From: Longimicrobium sp.
GTDB lineage: Bacteria; Gemmatimonadota; Gemmatimonadetes; Longimicrobiales; Longimicrobiaceae
Direction of reading: 5' to 3'
Assembly: GCF_036388275.1 (NCBI RefSeq)
Contig: NZ_DASVSF010000052.1
Location: forward strand, 1 to 51,195
DNA length: 51,195 nt
Shown: in pieces, positions 1 to 8,455 of the stretch
Numbering within the stretch: position 1 is the first letter of the stretch
How the letters are laid out: each line of letters begins with the position of its first letter
Program-made: the position numbers and the translations under genes
Notes under the pieces: generated by a model
What the model saw: the letters and a program-made list of their open reading frames with translations, nothing else
Database searches by the model: none
Told to the model about the DNA's origin: nothing

Positions 1-65
1 ATGAGCGGGCGCAGCAGCTCCCACTGCGAATCGGTCAAGTCTGTCGGATATCTGAGGCTAGTCAT
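1..65 (-). CDS. IS5-family transposase, N-terminus only (runs off window)
   Basis: Reading the minus strand from an ATG at position 65 gives 21 codons beginning MTSLRYPTDLTDSQWELL. The RYPTDLTDxQWELLxPL block is the characteristic start of IS5-type (InsQ/DUF4096) DDE transposases. The rest lies outside the left edge, so completeness and activity cannot be judged. It lies downstream of the lanthipeptide genes on the same strand, so the element may bound or truncate that cluster. Confidence 0.75.
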   Translation of the reverse strand, partial: MTSLRYPTDLTDSQWELLRPL

Positions 66-132
66 GCCAGCCGCATACACCGTCTACTTGTGCATGTTCG
101 CACTTTGTTCGGTTATCTCAACACCCTCTCAG
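1..132 (-). mobile_element. Insertion sequence end (IS5-like), partial
   Basis: The transposase start at position 65 is preceded on its own strand by about 65 bases that should include the terminal inverted repeat. On the minus strand these read GAGAGGGTGTTGAGATAACC near 112-131, directly beside a host intergenic module (TCAGGATGACA at 130-140). The exact end is inferred, because the other terminal repeat and any target duplication are outside the window. Confidence 0.5.
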
Positions 133-159
133 GATGACAGGCGTCGGCGTCACCCTCTA

Positions 160-2205
160 CTACCGCGCCGCGCCGGCCAGGCCGCGCGCCAGGTTCACGA
201 AACCCGCACGATACGCCTGGTTCAGCTGCTGCAGGACGCGCTCTTCCAACCACTCGCGGTTCACCTCGCCTTCGCCCCCCGACAAGGCGGCATTCACCGT
301 GTCGATCAGCTCGTCGGCGGTCGCGGGCTCGCGGACGCTCTCCAGGATCACCGCGGCGAAGGGGCTCAACGAGCGCACCACCGGCCAGCCGCCGGTGAAC
401 TGGACCAGCCAGTGAACCTCGCCTTCGTCCTCGTCCCCCGGCGGGCCGGCGGCGTCCGCGGCGGCGCGGGCGGCCCAGTCCCACCGGGTGCTCACCACGC
501 GGACCCGGGACGAAAGCTCCACCCGGCCCTCGCGCCAGTCCACCTCCGCCGCGGGAAGCCGGGCCAGCCCGTCGAGGTACTCCGTGGTGAAGTCCGTCAC
601 CGAACGGGCCAGCTCGTAGCGCGCACGGTCCACCGCAAACGCGTCTTCCAGCCGCTCGCGCCGCGCCGGATCCGCCACGTCGCGCACGCTTCCGGCGAGC
701 GCCTCGTACACGGCCACCACGTCCGACGTGCGCGGGGCCGGGCCCATGGGCGCCAGCGGCAGGTCCAGCGCAACGCCCATCGCGCGGAATGCGGCCAGCG
801 TGCCGCCGAAGTGCGCGGCGACGGTGCTCTCCTGCTCGCTTCGCCAGCCCTCCTCGCCCACCGTGCCTCCGCGCGACGCCGAAACGTCCGGCGCCTCCAG
901 GAACAGCACGGAGGGCACCCGGGGGTGGGCCAGCCGCAGCAGGAAGTGCCCGATGCCGGCTTCGCCCAGCAGCAGCCCCGGGTCGGAGGCGGCGCCGAGG
1001 GTGCCGCAGGGCCAGGGCGACGCGTCCGCCCCCTCGTGGCGCTCGACGCCGGCATAGGCGCTCTCCAGCGCCGGCTCGCGCAGCGACTCGTCGCCCAGCA
1101 CCTGGGCGGCCACCATCAGTGTTTCGGCGTTGCCGCCGCGGCCGTGGCAGAGCGAGTAGTTGCCGAGGCCGTGGCCGCCCACCGTGCCCACCGTGGTTGC
1201 GCAGGCGGCCAGCACCTCGTCGCGGTACAGCGGGTCGCCCAGCAGCTGCCAGGCGCGCACGCGGCTGAGGCCGATGCCCGGCGCCCCGTGGCACCACGCG
1301 CTCATGTAGCGCATGGGCTGCGGCTCCAGGCCGCCGCCGGAGCGCAGCAGGTCGCGCAGCTCGTCCACGCGCCCCTCGTACTGGTACTCGCCCAGCTCGG
1401 TGTTGCGCAGGTCGGGCCAGTTGCCGTGCTGGGGGTTGAAGAAGGCCCGCTCGTACAGGAACGCTTGCTCGGCGCCGTAGCGGTAGCGGCCGTCCCCCGT
1501 GGCGGCGTACAGCTCCAGCAGCCCGTGGCCGATGCCGGCCGCGCCGTGGGCGTAGCCGTTCAAATTGCGGACGGCGCTGTTGCGCATGGTGCCCCACGAC
1601 CAGCCCTCGGGCTCGCGCGTGGCCGTCACCATCAACTGGTCGCCCAGCCCCCGCGCGATGCCCAGGGCCAACTCCGCGTCCACGTACCGGGTCAGCTGCA
1701 GCAGGGCGGGAATGGCCCCGCCGGCCCCGGCGATCACGTCCAGCCCTGTGTCGCGGCTCTCGTTGCCCACCAGCGGCCGGAGAAGGTCTTCGGCCTGGGC
1801 GTAGAACTCGGGGTGGCCCAGCCGCTCGCCCGCCCTCGCGGCCGCGTAGGCGATCCCCACGCGGCCGCTGTGGTATCCAAAGCTGGTATCCGGCAGCGAC
1901 GCGCCCTGACGCAGGGCCAGGCGGATGGCGCCCAGCGCGGTGCGGGCCACGTCGGCATCGCCCGTCACCGCGTGCAGCTCAGCCAGGAACAGCGCGATCC
2001 CCGCCGTTCCCTCGTACACCGTGCCGGTGGCGGGAGTGGGGACGGCGCGGCGAGCCGCCGGGTTCGCGCGGTCGGGCTGCATCACGTGCCAGGTGCAGGC
2101 GTCGTCCGTCCACCGCGCGCCCTGCACCAGCCGCCGGCCGATGGCCTGTGCCGCTTCCATCAGCGCTTCGGTGCGGGGCTCGTCCGTGCGGTGCTGCGTA
2201 TCCAT
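160..2205 (-). CDS. lanC: LanC-like lanthionine cyclase with C-terminal extension
   Basis: This protein is predicted to catalyse zinc-dependent Michael addition of Cys thiols onto dehydrated Ser/Thr in a lanthipeptide precursor. Residues 1-435 are a LanC toroid with repeated GxxG motifs (EGTAGIA, YAHGAAGIGHG, WCHGAPGIG, CHGRGGN, GEAGIGHFLLRL). Predicted zinc ligands are Cys305, Cys353 and His354, and the catalytic-type His is about residue 220. Family members usually end near residue 430, but this one continues to 681. The extra part contains a segment (about 600-680) resembling a small winged-helix or PqqD-like fold, which is only an inference. It starts 49 bases after the elimination gene, so the two are probably co-transcribed. 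A weak AAGGA lies upstream of the ATG. Confidence 0.9.
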   Translation of the reverse strand: MDTQHRTDEPRTEALMEAAQAIGRRLVQGARWTDDACTWHVMQPDRANPAARRAVPTPATGTVYEGTAGIALFLAELHAVTGDADVARTALGAIRLALRQGASLPDTSFGYHSGRVGIAYAAARAGERLGHPEFYAQAEDLLRPLVGNESRDTGLDVIAGAGGAIPALLQLTRYVDAELALGIARGLGDQLMVTATREPEGWSWGTMRNSAVRNLNGYAHGAAGIGHGLLELYAATGDGRYRYGAEQAFLYERAFFNPQHGNWPDLRNTELGEYQYEGRVDELRDLLRSGGGLEPQPMRYMSAWCHGAPGIGLSRVRAWQLLGDPLYRDEVLAACATTVGTVGGHGLGNYSLCHGRGGNAETLMVAAQVLGDESLREPALESAYAGVERHEGADASPWPCGTLGAASDPGLLLGEAGIGHFLLRLAHPRVPSVLFLEAPDVSASRGGTVGEEGWRSEQESTVAAHFGGTLAAFRAMGVALDLPLAPMGPAPRTSDVVAVYEALAGSVRDVADPARRERLEDAFAVDRARYELARSVTDFTTEYLDGLARLPAAEVDWREGRVELSSRVRVVSTRWDWAARAAADAAGPPGDEDEGEVHWLVQFTGGWPVVRSLSPFAAVILESVREPATADELIDTVNAALSGGEGEVNREWLEERVLQQLNQAYRAGFVNLARGLAGAAR

Positions 2206-2254
2206 CGAGAAACGGTCCTTGCGGGTGCGGAAAAGAAGGATCGGGCCGCGGGGC

Positions 2255-3229
2255 TCAGGCCTCGCCCACCGCGTCGGGGCTTTGGAGCGCGCGATGGACC
2301 AGGTATCCCAGGTAGCTTTCTTCCTGGATGGTGATGCCCAGGCGGTTGTTCATCATGTGCACGTAGCTGGGGACGATGCCCCACACCACCCGCTGCCAGT
2401 CGTCCGCCGGCTCCCCGGCCACCTGTACCCGGCCTTCGTCGAACAGGCCCCGCAGCTCGGCCCGGCGCGCGTCGAGCCCCTCGCCGTAGCGGTCCAGCGT
2501 GTCGGACAGCTCCTCGCCCTCGTCCATCCGCTCCCACACCTCGTTGACGTACGCCGCGAGGGTGTCGGCCTGCTGCTCGAAACCGCGGTCGAAGGCGCTG
2601 ATGAACGTCTCGCGCCCCTCGTCTTCGCGGGCGAGCGAGCGCAGGTAGTTGGTGGAGTAGGTGTGGGCGAACGTGGTGGCGCGCTCGCGGGTTTCGCAGA
2701 AGACGTGGCAGGCCATGACGGTGGAGAGCAGCCCCTTGCCCAGCCGCGACGACCGCTCGCCGCCCATGCGGGCCAGCAGCGCGTACGCCGCGTCGCTGGA
2801 GTCCTGGAACATCCGCTCGGCGACCGCCAGCGCGTCGGGGCCGCCGTAGCGCTGCGTTTCAGGCTCGTACGCCACGCGCGCCAGGTGCGTCACGCCCGGG
2901 GGCTGGTCGTCGACGCGGCTGTACGAGGGCGTCTCGGGAAGCTCGTCCACCCGCACGCTCGGATGCGACGCGCGCACGTGCTCCACCAGCGCGGGCCACA
3001 CGGTCCCTTCGAGCACGTCGGTGCGTCCGTACAGGCGCAGGCGCACGTGCGGCCCGTGCTCGCTGTAGCGGATGAAGAAGTGCTGATCGGCCCAGCCTTC
3101 GGCCATGCAGCGGCGGACGAACGGCTCGACGTGCTCGATGACTACCTGGTCGCACTCGGGGGCGTAGATCCAGCCGTTGATGAACAGGTAGACGCTCAGC
3201 CAGCCGTGCTCGTGTCGCGGTTCGGTCAT
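2255..3229 (-). CDS. Stand-alone LanB elimination-domain protein (thiopeptide-type bacteriocin biosynthesis family)
   Basis: In split class I systems this 324-residue protein removes glutamate from glutamylated Ser/Thr to give dehydroamino acids. The N-terminus WLSVYLFINGWIYAPE, followed by HFFIRYSEHGPHVRLRLYG, is the hallmark of the TIGR03891/PF14028 fold. I chose the ATG at 3229 because the family homology begins right after it; the frame is open to 3304, but the added 25 residues come from repeat-rich DNA. No good Shine-Dalgarno is visible. It sits between the LanB glutamylation gene and LanC on the same strand, separated from LanB by 759 bases of repeats. Confidence 0.87.
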   Translation of the reverse strand: MTEPRHEHGWLSVYLFINGWIYAPECDQVVIEHVEPFVRRCMAEGWADQHFFIRYSEHGPHVRLRLYGRTDVLEGTVWPALVEHVRASHPSVRVDELPETPSYSRVDDQPPGVTHLARVAYEPETQRYGGPDALAVAERMFQDSSDAAYALLARMGGERSSRLGKGLLSTVMACHVFCETRERATTFAHTYSTNYLRSLAREDEGRETFISAFDRGFEQQADTLAAYVNEVWERMDEGEELSDTLDRYGEGLDARRAELRGLFDEGRVQVAGEPADDWQRVVWGIVPSYVHMMNNRLGITIQEESYLGYLVHRALQSPDAVGEA

Positions 3230-3988
3230 GTGGCGTGTGGGTCGGTGGATCACTGGACGTGGGGCGCCGGGGTGCCCCTTCCCCGGGGTTGCCCCTCCCC
3301 GCACAAACTACGTGCGGAGAGGGGGGAACTTCATACCGGTTGAGGCTGGCTGTCGTCCATGCCTCGGCGGGGCCCCTCCCCCGTCCCCTCCCCCGGCAAA
3401 CTGCGCCGGGAGAGGGGGGAACTTCGATTGCGCTTCGGCTGGTTCAGTGCATGCCCGGGCCGCCCCCCATCCCCAGCCCTTCCCCCGCAAACTGCCGCGG
3501 GGGAAGGGAGCCAGCCCGGTGCTATGGGCCGAAAGCGGTGCACGGGCGAGACGGGTGGAGGTCTGTGGCACTTCGACGCTGGCCCGCGCATGCCCCGGCT
3601 GCCCTCTCCCCCGGCCCCTCTCCCGCAAGCGGGAGAGGGGAGAATTCGATCGCGCTTCCGCGGGCCTGGCGCACCCGACTCCGCATGCAGTCCGCGAAGG
3701 CGGACTTCGGGCCGTCGTTGCCGCGAATTCATTCGCCCCAGCAGGGCCGAGGCCTCGCCCACGCCTGGTGTGTACCCCCTCTCCCACGCTGTTTGTGGGA
3801 GAGGGTGGCACGCGTGTCAGCGCGGCCGGGTGAGGGCCGCACGGCAGCCGAGGCCCCCGGCTTTGGTGACCGCTGCCGCGCCCTGGCTTGTTCGTGCCCG
3901 CGGCTAGATCCTTCGGCCCGCCAGGTACGGCGTTAGGGCGAGTGCGGTGTGGCTTGGCCTCAGGATGACAAGGCCCGGCTGCGTGTCA
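3230..3988. repeat. Intergenic array of C-rich/G-rich hairpins and composite repeat modules
   Basis: No convincing gene is present. Five stem-loops are visible at about 3292-3326, 3385-3419, 3477-3508, 3615-3640 and 3777-3805. They have stems such as CCCCTCTCCCGC/GCGGGAGAGGGG and several share a loop containing GCAAACTGC. Several are followed by GAACTTCGATTGCGCTTC-like sequence. A second module (GTCCGCGAAGGCGGACTTCG, about 3690) and a third (ATCCTTCGGCC...CTCAGGATGACA, 3908-3971, minus orientation) also occur at 7.5, 19.0 and 37.7 kb. The array separates the two LanB halves and could reduce read-through between them. Confidence 0.75.
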
Positions 3989-6900
3989 CTAGCCGGTCGC
4001 CAGCGCCGGCTCGGATGCGGCCTCGGCTGGGGTCGTGGCGGTACCGGCCGGGAAGGCGAGCTGCACCACCAACTCCGTGACGAACCGGTCGTCGCCGTGG
4101 CGCGGCAGGCCGTCCCGGTCCGGCAGGCGTTCCTCGAACACCGCCTGGAACCGCTTGAGCCCCGTGCCGATGCGCCCCAGCATCGCCACCAGCAGCGGGT
4201 TTCCGAAGTCCATGAACTGCGGCTTGTAGAAGTCGCGGGACGCCTGCGTGGGCTTCGGCCGCTGTGCGGCGTTTTCATCCGCACCCGCGGCCGCCGGGGC
4301 TCCCGCTTCGCCCGCGGCAGGTTCTGCCTCGTGCTCCTGCTCGTCTTCGTGGGCTTCGGCCTCGGCGGCGCCTTCGTATCCCGGGATCTCGTCCACCACC
4401 TCAGGCGGCGCCTCGGCCTGGGCGGGCGCGGGCTGGCCCGCGGGCGTCGGGCGCGGCTCCGGGAGGGGGTTGATGCGGAAGTAGCCCGTCTCCGGAATCC
4501 CGCTCTCCCGCCGCCAGCGATTGATCCGCACGAAGAATTCGGCCGCGCTTTCGTCCGTGCGGCGCTGGGGAAGCAGCGCCCCCGGCACCGACCAGCGGCG
4601 CCGCGTCAGCACCAGGCTGCCTCCGAACGTCAGCCGAGGGCGGTAGCTGATCGTTGGCTGCGTCTGTGCGTGTGAGTGGACGGCATCGGCCGGGGCTGCT
4701 GCTGCGGCGACAGTGTCCGCGCCTGCATCGACCGTGTCCGCTCCTCCATCGACGGTGTCCGCGCCTGCAGCCACCGTGTCCGCGCCGCCATCGACGGTAT
4801 CTGCCCCGCCATCCACCGTGTCGGCGCCGAACGGATTCGCAGCTACGGTGTCCGCGCCCTGGTCTACCGTGTCGGCTCCCTGATCGACGGTATCCGCGCC
4901 CTGATCCACCGTATCCGCGCCACCTCCGTCCTGCGCGAATGCGGCGGGGGCCACCTGCAGGCCTTCCACGGTGGCGGGGCGGGCGCCCTGGCCCTGCGCC
5001 GGCTGCGAGTGCGACTCGGGAACCGTGGGGGCGAACATCACCGGCGGGGTGAAGCGCGACAGCAGCTGGTACAGCGGCGGACGCATCCGCGGGTTCAGGA
5101 AGCCCAGGTCCACGGGGATCACCCGGCGGCCCGTGGGCCCGTGCGCCAGCCGCAGCGCGTACGGATCGTCAGGGTCGGGCTGCACCACGATCTCGCTGCT
5201 GGGAAGCTGTGCCTCCGTCGCGCCGCTCTCGCCGGTGGGATAGCTGATCTCCCAGCGCATCAGCGGCGGATGCAGGTTGGCGTTGAACTGCGCGTCGCCG
5301 CAGATTTCGGCCAGCATGTCGTCGGTGAGCGCCGCGTTCCACGTCCGCACGTTTTCCTGCACGTCGTCAGGCAGCATGTAGAGGAACCGCGAGAAGTACT
5401 TGCCGTACCCCGCCGTGTAGCTGCCGCCGTGCAGCACGAACGACGGCGCGCCGCCCTCCTCCTCCGCCGGCACCAGCAGGCCGAACGCGCCCATGGAGCG
5501 CGGCACGCCGCTCACCGTTTCCACCCCCGCCAGCGCCTGGCGAACGTCGTCCGCCGTCAGGTCGACGACCGCGGCATCCGGCTCCGCCGCCCAGCGCTCG
5601 CGGATGGCCTCGCCCAGCTGCGTGCGGGCGTCCGAGAGGCTGCGGACGACGTCCAGGCCGAACGGGTTGCCCACGTCGTATCCGCCCAGCGCTTCCCTGC
5701 GCGCCCCGGCGCGCTGCTTCGCTTCCTTCTCGACGTGCGCCTTGAAGTGCTCGCGGTAGAACTCCTCGTAGAACCGCAGCAGGGGCACGCCCTGCGAGTC
5801 GCCGTAGTAGGTCTGGTAGAAGTGCCGCATGGTGGCCTGCTCGGAGCGGGGCCACCCCAGGCTGGAGGTCAGCCGCGCCCACTCTTCCCAGGCGCCGAAG
5901 GCGCGCCGCACGCCGGGCGTGAGCGCGATCTCGGCGCCCGCGGCGGCGGTGGCGTCCTCGTAGAACGGCATGTCGCGGCGCAGCCGGCCGCTGATTTCCA
6001 TCTCCCCCAACGCGGTTTCGATCAGCGCGTGGATCTCGTCGATCAGCGCGCCGCGCCCGTCCACCGGGGCGTTGCCGTACGCTTCCACCTGCTCGCGAAG
6101 GACGACCAGCAGCTGCGACGTGCGGCGGGCGTGCTCGTCGTCAATGCGGTCCAGCAGCTCGCGGAAGGGCAGGTCCCAGTCGGCGTCCTGCTCGCGGATG
6201 CCCGTGTGAAAGCGCAGGAACCCGATCTCGACCAGCTTGTCGAGGTACGCCTCGGCCTCTTCCGGCGTGGCCTCGATCTCCGGGTCGCTGCAGAGCGCGC
6301 CGATCAGGTCGCCCAGCGTGGGGCGCCCGGCCTGCGCGCACCGGCTGGCGATCAGGTCCAGCACCTCGTTCTCGGCCATGCGCTGAAAGACCTCGCGGCC
6401 GTCGATCGCCGTCAGGAACACCAGCCGCCCGTCCTCCTTGCGAAGGGTGGGATTGGGCTCGATGGCCAGCCGGTGCCGCACGGTCGGGCGGGTCTTCAGG
6501 TGATCGAAGAGCAGGCCGTACAGGAACTTGTTGATGCGGACGAAGCTGCGCTTGACGCGCGGGTCGCCGGTAAAGCGCATCCGCCCCTCGTCCTGGCCCC
6601 CGCCGGCCTCGATGAAGGTGCCGGGGATGACGGCGCAGAAGGTGGCGAACGGCGTGGCCTTGGCGGCCATCCGCGTGTAGTAGCGCAGCAGCCCGCGCTC
6701 CGTCTTCTCGTCGCGCCCGCTGAGGGTGCCGCGCTCGGCCGCGGCGTCGTAGCGGCCCAGGTTGCCGTACAGGGCGCGGCTGGAAACCATCAGCCCCTTC
6801 CGGAAGTCGCCGTAGCGCACCAGCTCGCGAAAGCGCCGGCGCAGGGCCGTGACCTCTTCGTCGTGCGCGGCGCCGATGGTGGCGTTCAGCTCGCGGGCGC

Positions 6901-7267
6901 GCTCCAGGTCGGCGACGAAGGCGCGCACCTGCTCGCCAGTCGCCTCGTCCACCGCCGCCAGTGCGTCGTTCACCTTTTGCGTGGCGGGTGCGCGGCCGTT
7001 GTACAGCTCGCGCTTGAGGCCCACCAGGCGATTGCGCACCGGCTTTTCCGTGGTGGCGCCGATGGCCTCGAACAGCATCTGCGACACTTCCTCGCGCCGC
7101 TCGCCGATGCGCGCCTCCACCTGGGCCAGTTCGTCCAGCAGCGACAGGGTGCGTTCGGCGCGAAGCGTGTCGACCGTGTCGACGGGCGCGCCCGACACGC
7201 GGCACACGAAGCGCGGGAACAGGGCGTCGGCCGTGGCGGCGGGCTCGTCCATCCAGGGTTCCATCAT
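3989..7267 (-). CDS. lanB: Lantibiotic dehydratase LanB, glutamylation (N-terminal) protein with tandem repeats
   Basis: Predicted to use glutamyl-tRNA to glutamylate Ser/Thr of a precursor peptide; the matching elimination protein is encoded downstream. Family signatures are FVRINKFLYGLLFDHL near residue 245, GRLVFLTAIDGREVFQRM, and late blocks RLTFGGSLVLTRRRW and FMDFGNPLLVAMLGR. At 1092 residues it is longer than usual because of two low-complexity insertions. One has ten copies of GADTV (residues about 783-855); the other is a Pro/Ala then Glu/His-rich linker (about 936-1006). Both are inserted between conserved blocks, so the fold should survive. The first of two adjacent ATGs is used; Met6 is an alternative. 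No clear Shine-Dalgarno. Confidence 0.9.
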   Translation of the reverse strand: MMEPWMDEPAATADALFPRFVCRVSGAPVDTVDTLRAERTLSLLDELAQVEARIGERREEVSQMLFEAIGATTEKPVRNRLVGLKRELYNGRAPATQKVNDALAAVDEATGEQVRAFVADLERARELNATIGAAHDEEVTALRRRFRELVRYGDFRKGLMVSSRALYGNLGRYDAAAERGTLSGRDEKTERGLLRYYTRMAAKATPFATFCAVIPGTFIEAGGGQDEGRMRFTGDPRVKRSFVRINKFLYGLLFDHLKTRPTVRHRLAIEPNPTLRKEDGRLVFLTAIDGREVFQRMAENEVLDLIASRCAQAGRPTLGDLIGALCSDPEIEATPEEAEAYLDKLVEIGFLRFHTGIREQDADWDLPFRELLDRIDDEHARRTSQLLVVLREQVEAYGNAPVDGRGALIDEIHALIETALGEMEISGRLRRDMPFYEDATAAAGAEIALTPGVRRAFGAWEEWARLTSSLGWPRSEQATMRHFYQTYYGDSQGVPLLRFYEEFYREHFKAHVEKEAKQRAGARREALGGYDVGNPFGLDVVRSLSDARTQLGEAIRERWAAEPDAAVVDLTADDVRQALAGVETVSGVPRSMGAFGLLVPAEEEGGAPSFVLHGGSYTAGYGKYFSRFLYMLPDDVQENVRTWNAALTDDMLAEICGDAQFNANLHPPLMRWEISYPTGESGATEAQLPSSEIVVQPDPDDPYALRLAHGPTGRRVIPVDLGFLNPRMRPPLYQLLSRFTPPVMFAPTVPESHSQPAQGQGARPATVEGLQVAPAAFAQDGGGADTVDQGADTVDQGADTVDQGADTVAANPFGADTVDGGADTVDGGADTVAAGADTVDGGADTVDAGADTVAAAAAPADAVHSHAQTQPTISYRPRLTFGGSLVLTRRRWSVPGALLPQRRTDESAAEFFVRINRWRRESGIPETGYFRINPLPEPRPTPAGQPAPAQAEAPPEVVDEIPGYEGAAEAEAHEDEQEHEAEPAAGEAGAPAAAGADENAAQRPKPTQASRDFYKPQFMDFGNPLLVAMLGRIGTGLKRFQAVFEERLPDRDGLPRHGDDRFVTELVVQLAFPAGTATTPAEAASEPALATG
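4703..4921 (-). repeat. Ten-copy GADTV heptad-like coding repeat inside lanB
   Basis: On the minus strand ten units of GADTV plus two residues follow one another (GADTVDQ x3, GADTVAANPF, GADTVDG x2, GADTVAA, GADTVDG, GADTVDA, GADTVAA). The period is 21 bases apart from one 30-base unit. Codons differ between units (for example GACGGT, GACCGT, GACAGT on the complementary strand), so the protein motif is more constant than the DNA. This argues against very recent slippage. The N-terminus of the same protein has a similar APVDTVDT stretch. Confidence 0.9.
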
Positions 7268-7747
7268 CCCGCGGACCGGTGTGCCGGGAGTGCCGGCGTG
7301 GAAAGAGGCGTCAATCGGCAGGCGATACCGGCGTGAGCGCCCGGCACGGAGACCGGGGTTGCACAGCGAACCTAATTACCCGCGTCCGAAGCTGGCAAGT
7401 ACGCGAGCCGCCAACTTTACGACAGGTGTTTCGGACCTCGACTCCAGGGTCGTGCGTCGGACCGCCCTCTCGCGCACACCCCGTCATCCTGAGCCCCATG
7501 CGGGCCGGACCGGCCTGAACACCGCGCCTCGCGGGGCGGAGGATCTACCCTGGACTACCTCCAAGCCTGGGCGCCGCAGCATGAGGCAGCTCGCAATCCC
7601 GATCGAAGTTCTCCCCTCTCCCGGCGCAGTTTGCCGGGGGAGGGGTGGGGGAGGGGCCTCCCGCGGCATGCAGGGCAGCCCGTCGAACCACCTCGATACT
7701 CCGTCCTCCCTGCCCTCCGGGTGAGCCCCGCGTCCGTCCATCCCGGG
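7268..7747. repeat. Intergenic region with repeat modules upstream of lanB
   Basis: 480 bases without a credible gene. A TCATCCTGAG...GGCGGAGGATCTA module occupies about 7491-7552, and a hairpin with arms CCCTCTCCCGGC/GCCGGGGGAGGG lies at 7614-7644. Any lanB promoter must lie here or within the ORF-free 7268-7440 stretch, but no clear -35/-10 pair was found. I looked for a short Ser/Thr/Cys-rich precursor on both strands and found none. Confidence 0.6.
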
Positions 7748-8455
7748 CTAGTCGCCCTCGCCCAGGACCTCCTCGAAGTTGGCGTGCACCCCCACGGTTT
7801 CCCGCCCCTCCAGGTCGCCCAGCATGAAGCAGAAGTTGTCGCTGTGCAGCGGAAAGCGCAGGCGGTAGGCGCGGCGGTAGATGTTGTACAGCAGCCGCAG
7901 CACCTCGTCGGCGCCCAGCTCCGTGCGCGGATCGGATACGGGCTCGCGGTACAGCACGTAGCGCGCGTGGCCCCGGCGCGACTGCCAGGGGTGGAAGTAC
8001 GGCATGTCGAAGGGAATCGCCTCGCCGTCGCGCACCAGCGTCTTCAGCCACGGGCTTTCCTGCCGCACCTCGCCCACGATCCACGCCAGGTCGTGCCCGG
8101 TGGTGCGCAGCGCCTCGTCGCGCATGGCCTGCACCACGTGCGCGCGCAGGCGGCGGCCCAGGTGCGCGCCGCGCTGGTCCTTGCGCACGGCCAGGTAGGT
8201 GATGAACCCCGCGTTGACGCCCTTCAGGTACACGCCGGCGGCGGCCGCCATCGGCTTGCCGTCGTCGTCCAGGTACGTCAGCAGGTGGTAGTTGCCGCCC
8301 GACGGCATTCCCAGGCGCGCTTCCTCCAGCTCCGCCAGCAGCTCGCCCACGGGCTGCACGTCCCCGATGGCGTGGGCGATCAGCTCCAGCGCCTGGCGTG
8401 CCAGCGGCTTCCGCTCGTCGTCCAGCACCACCAGGCGCCCGTCCAGGTCATCCAT
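7748..8455 (-). CDS. GNAT-family N-acetyltransferase
   Basis: 235-residue predicted acetyl-CoA-dependent acyltransferase. The acetyl-CoA-binding motif RKDQRGAHLGRRL lies near residue 120, preceded by the strand FITYLAV typical of GNAT motif A. Substrate unknown. Its ATG overlaps the last eight bases of the upstream amidohydrolase gene (8448-8455), so the two are almost certainly translationally coupled. It is upstream of lanB on the same strand but 480 repeat-rich bases away, so a role in lanthipeptide tailoring is possible but unsupported. Confidence 0.8.
   Translation of the reverse strand: MDDLDGRLVVLDDERKPLARQALELIAHAIGDVQPVGELLAELEEARLGMPSGGNYHLLTYLDDDGKPMAAAAGVYLKGVNAGFITYLAVRKDQRGAHLGRRLRAHVVQAMRDEALRTTGHDLAWIVGEVRQESPWLKTLVRDGEAIPFDMPYFHPWQSRRGHARYVLYREPVSDPRTELGADEVLRLLYNIYRRAYRLRFPLHSDNFCFMLGDLEGRETVGVHANFEEVLGEGD

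Noticed and set aside
1..2334. Very long plus-strand open frame over the LanC gene
   Set aside because: Arg/Ala/His-rich composition without domains; it is the antisense shadow of LanC and the elimination gene, as is common at this GC content.
3308..3811. Minus-strand ORFs in the intergenic repeat region as possible lanthipeptide precursors
   Set aside because: They are translations of the hairpin repeats (Pro/Arg-rich, matching other intergenic copies), with no leader and no Ser/Thr/Cys core.
4703..4921. CRISPR or DNA-level tandem array reading of the lanB repeat
   Set aside because: There are no spacers, the unit is 21 bases in frame, and the DNA differs between units while the peptide is constant, so it is a protein repeat.
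4676..7336. 886-codon plus-strand open frame opposite lanB
   Set aside because: No recognisable motifs and shadow-type composition; lanB on the other strand has strong family signatures.
7484..7741. 85-codon minus-strand ORF upstream of lanB as precursor peptide
   Set aside because: It runs through two repeat modules found elsewhere in the window and has no leader-core pattern.
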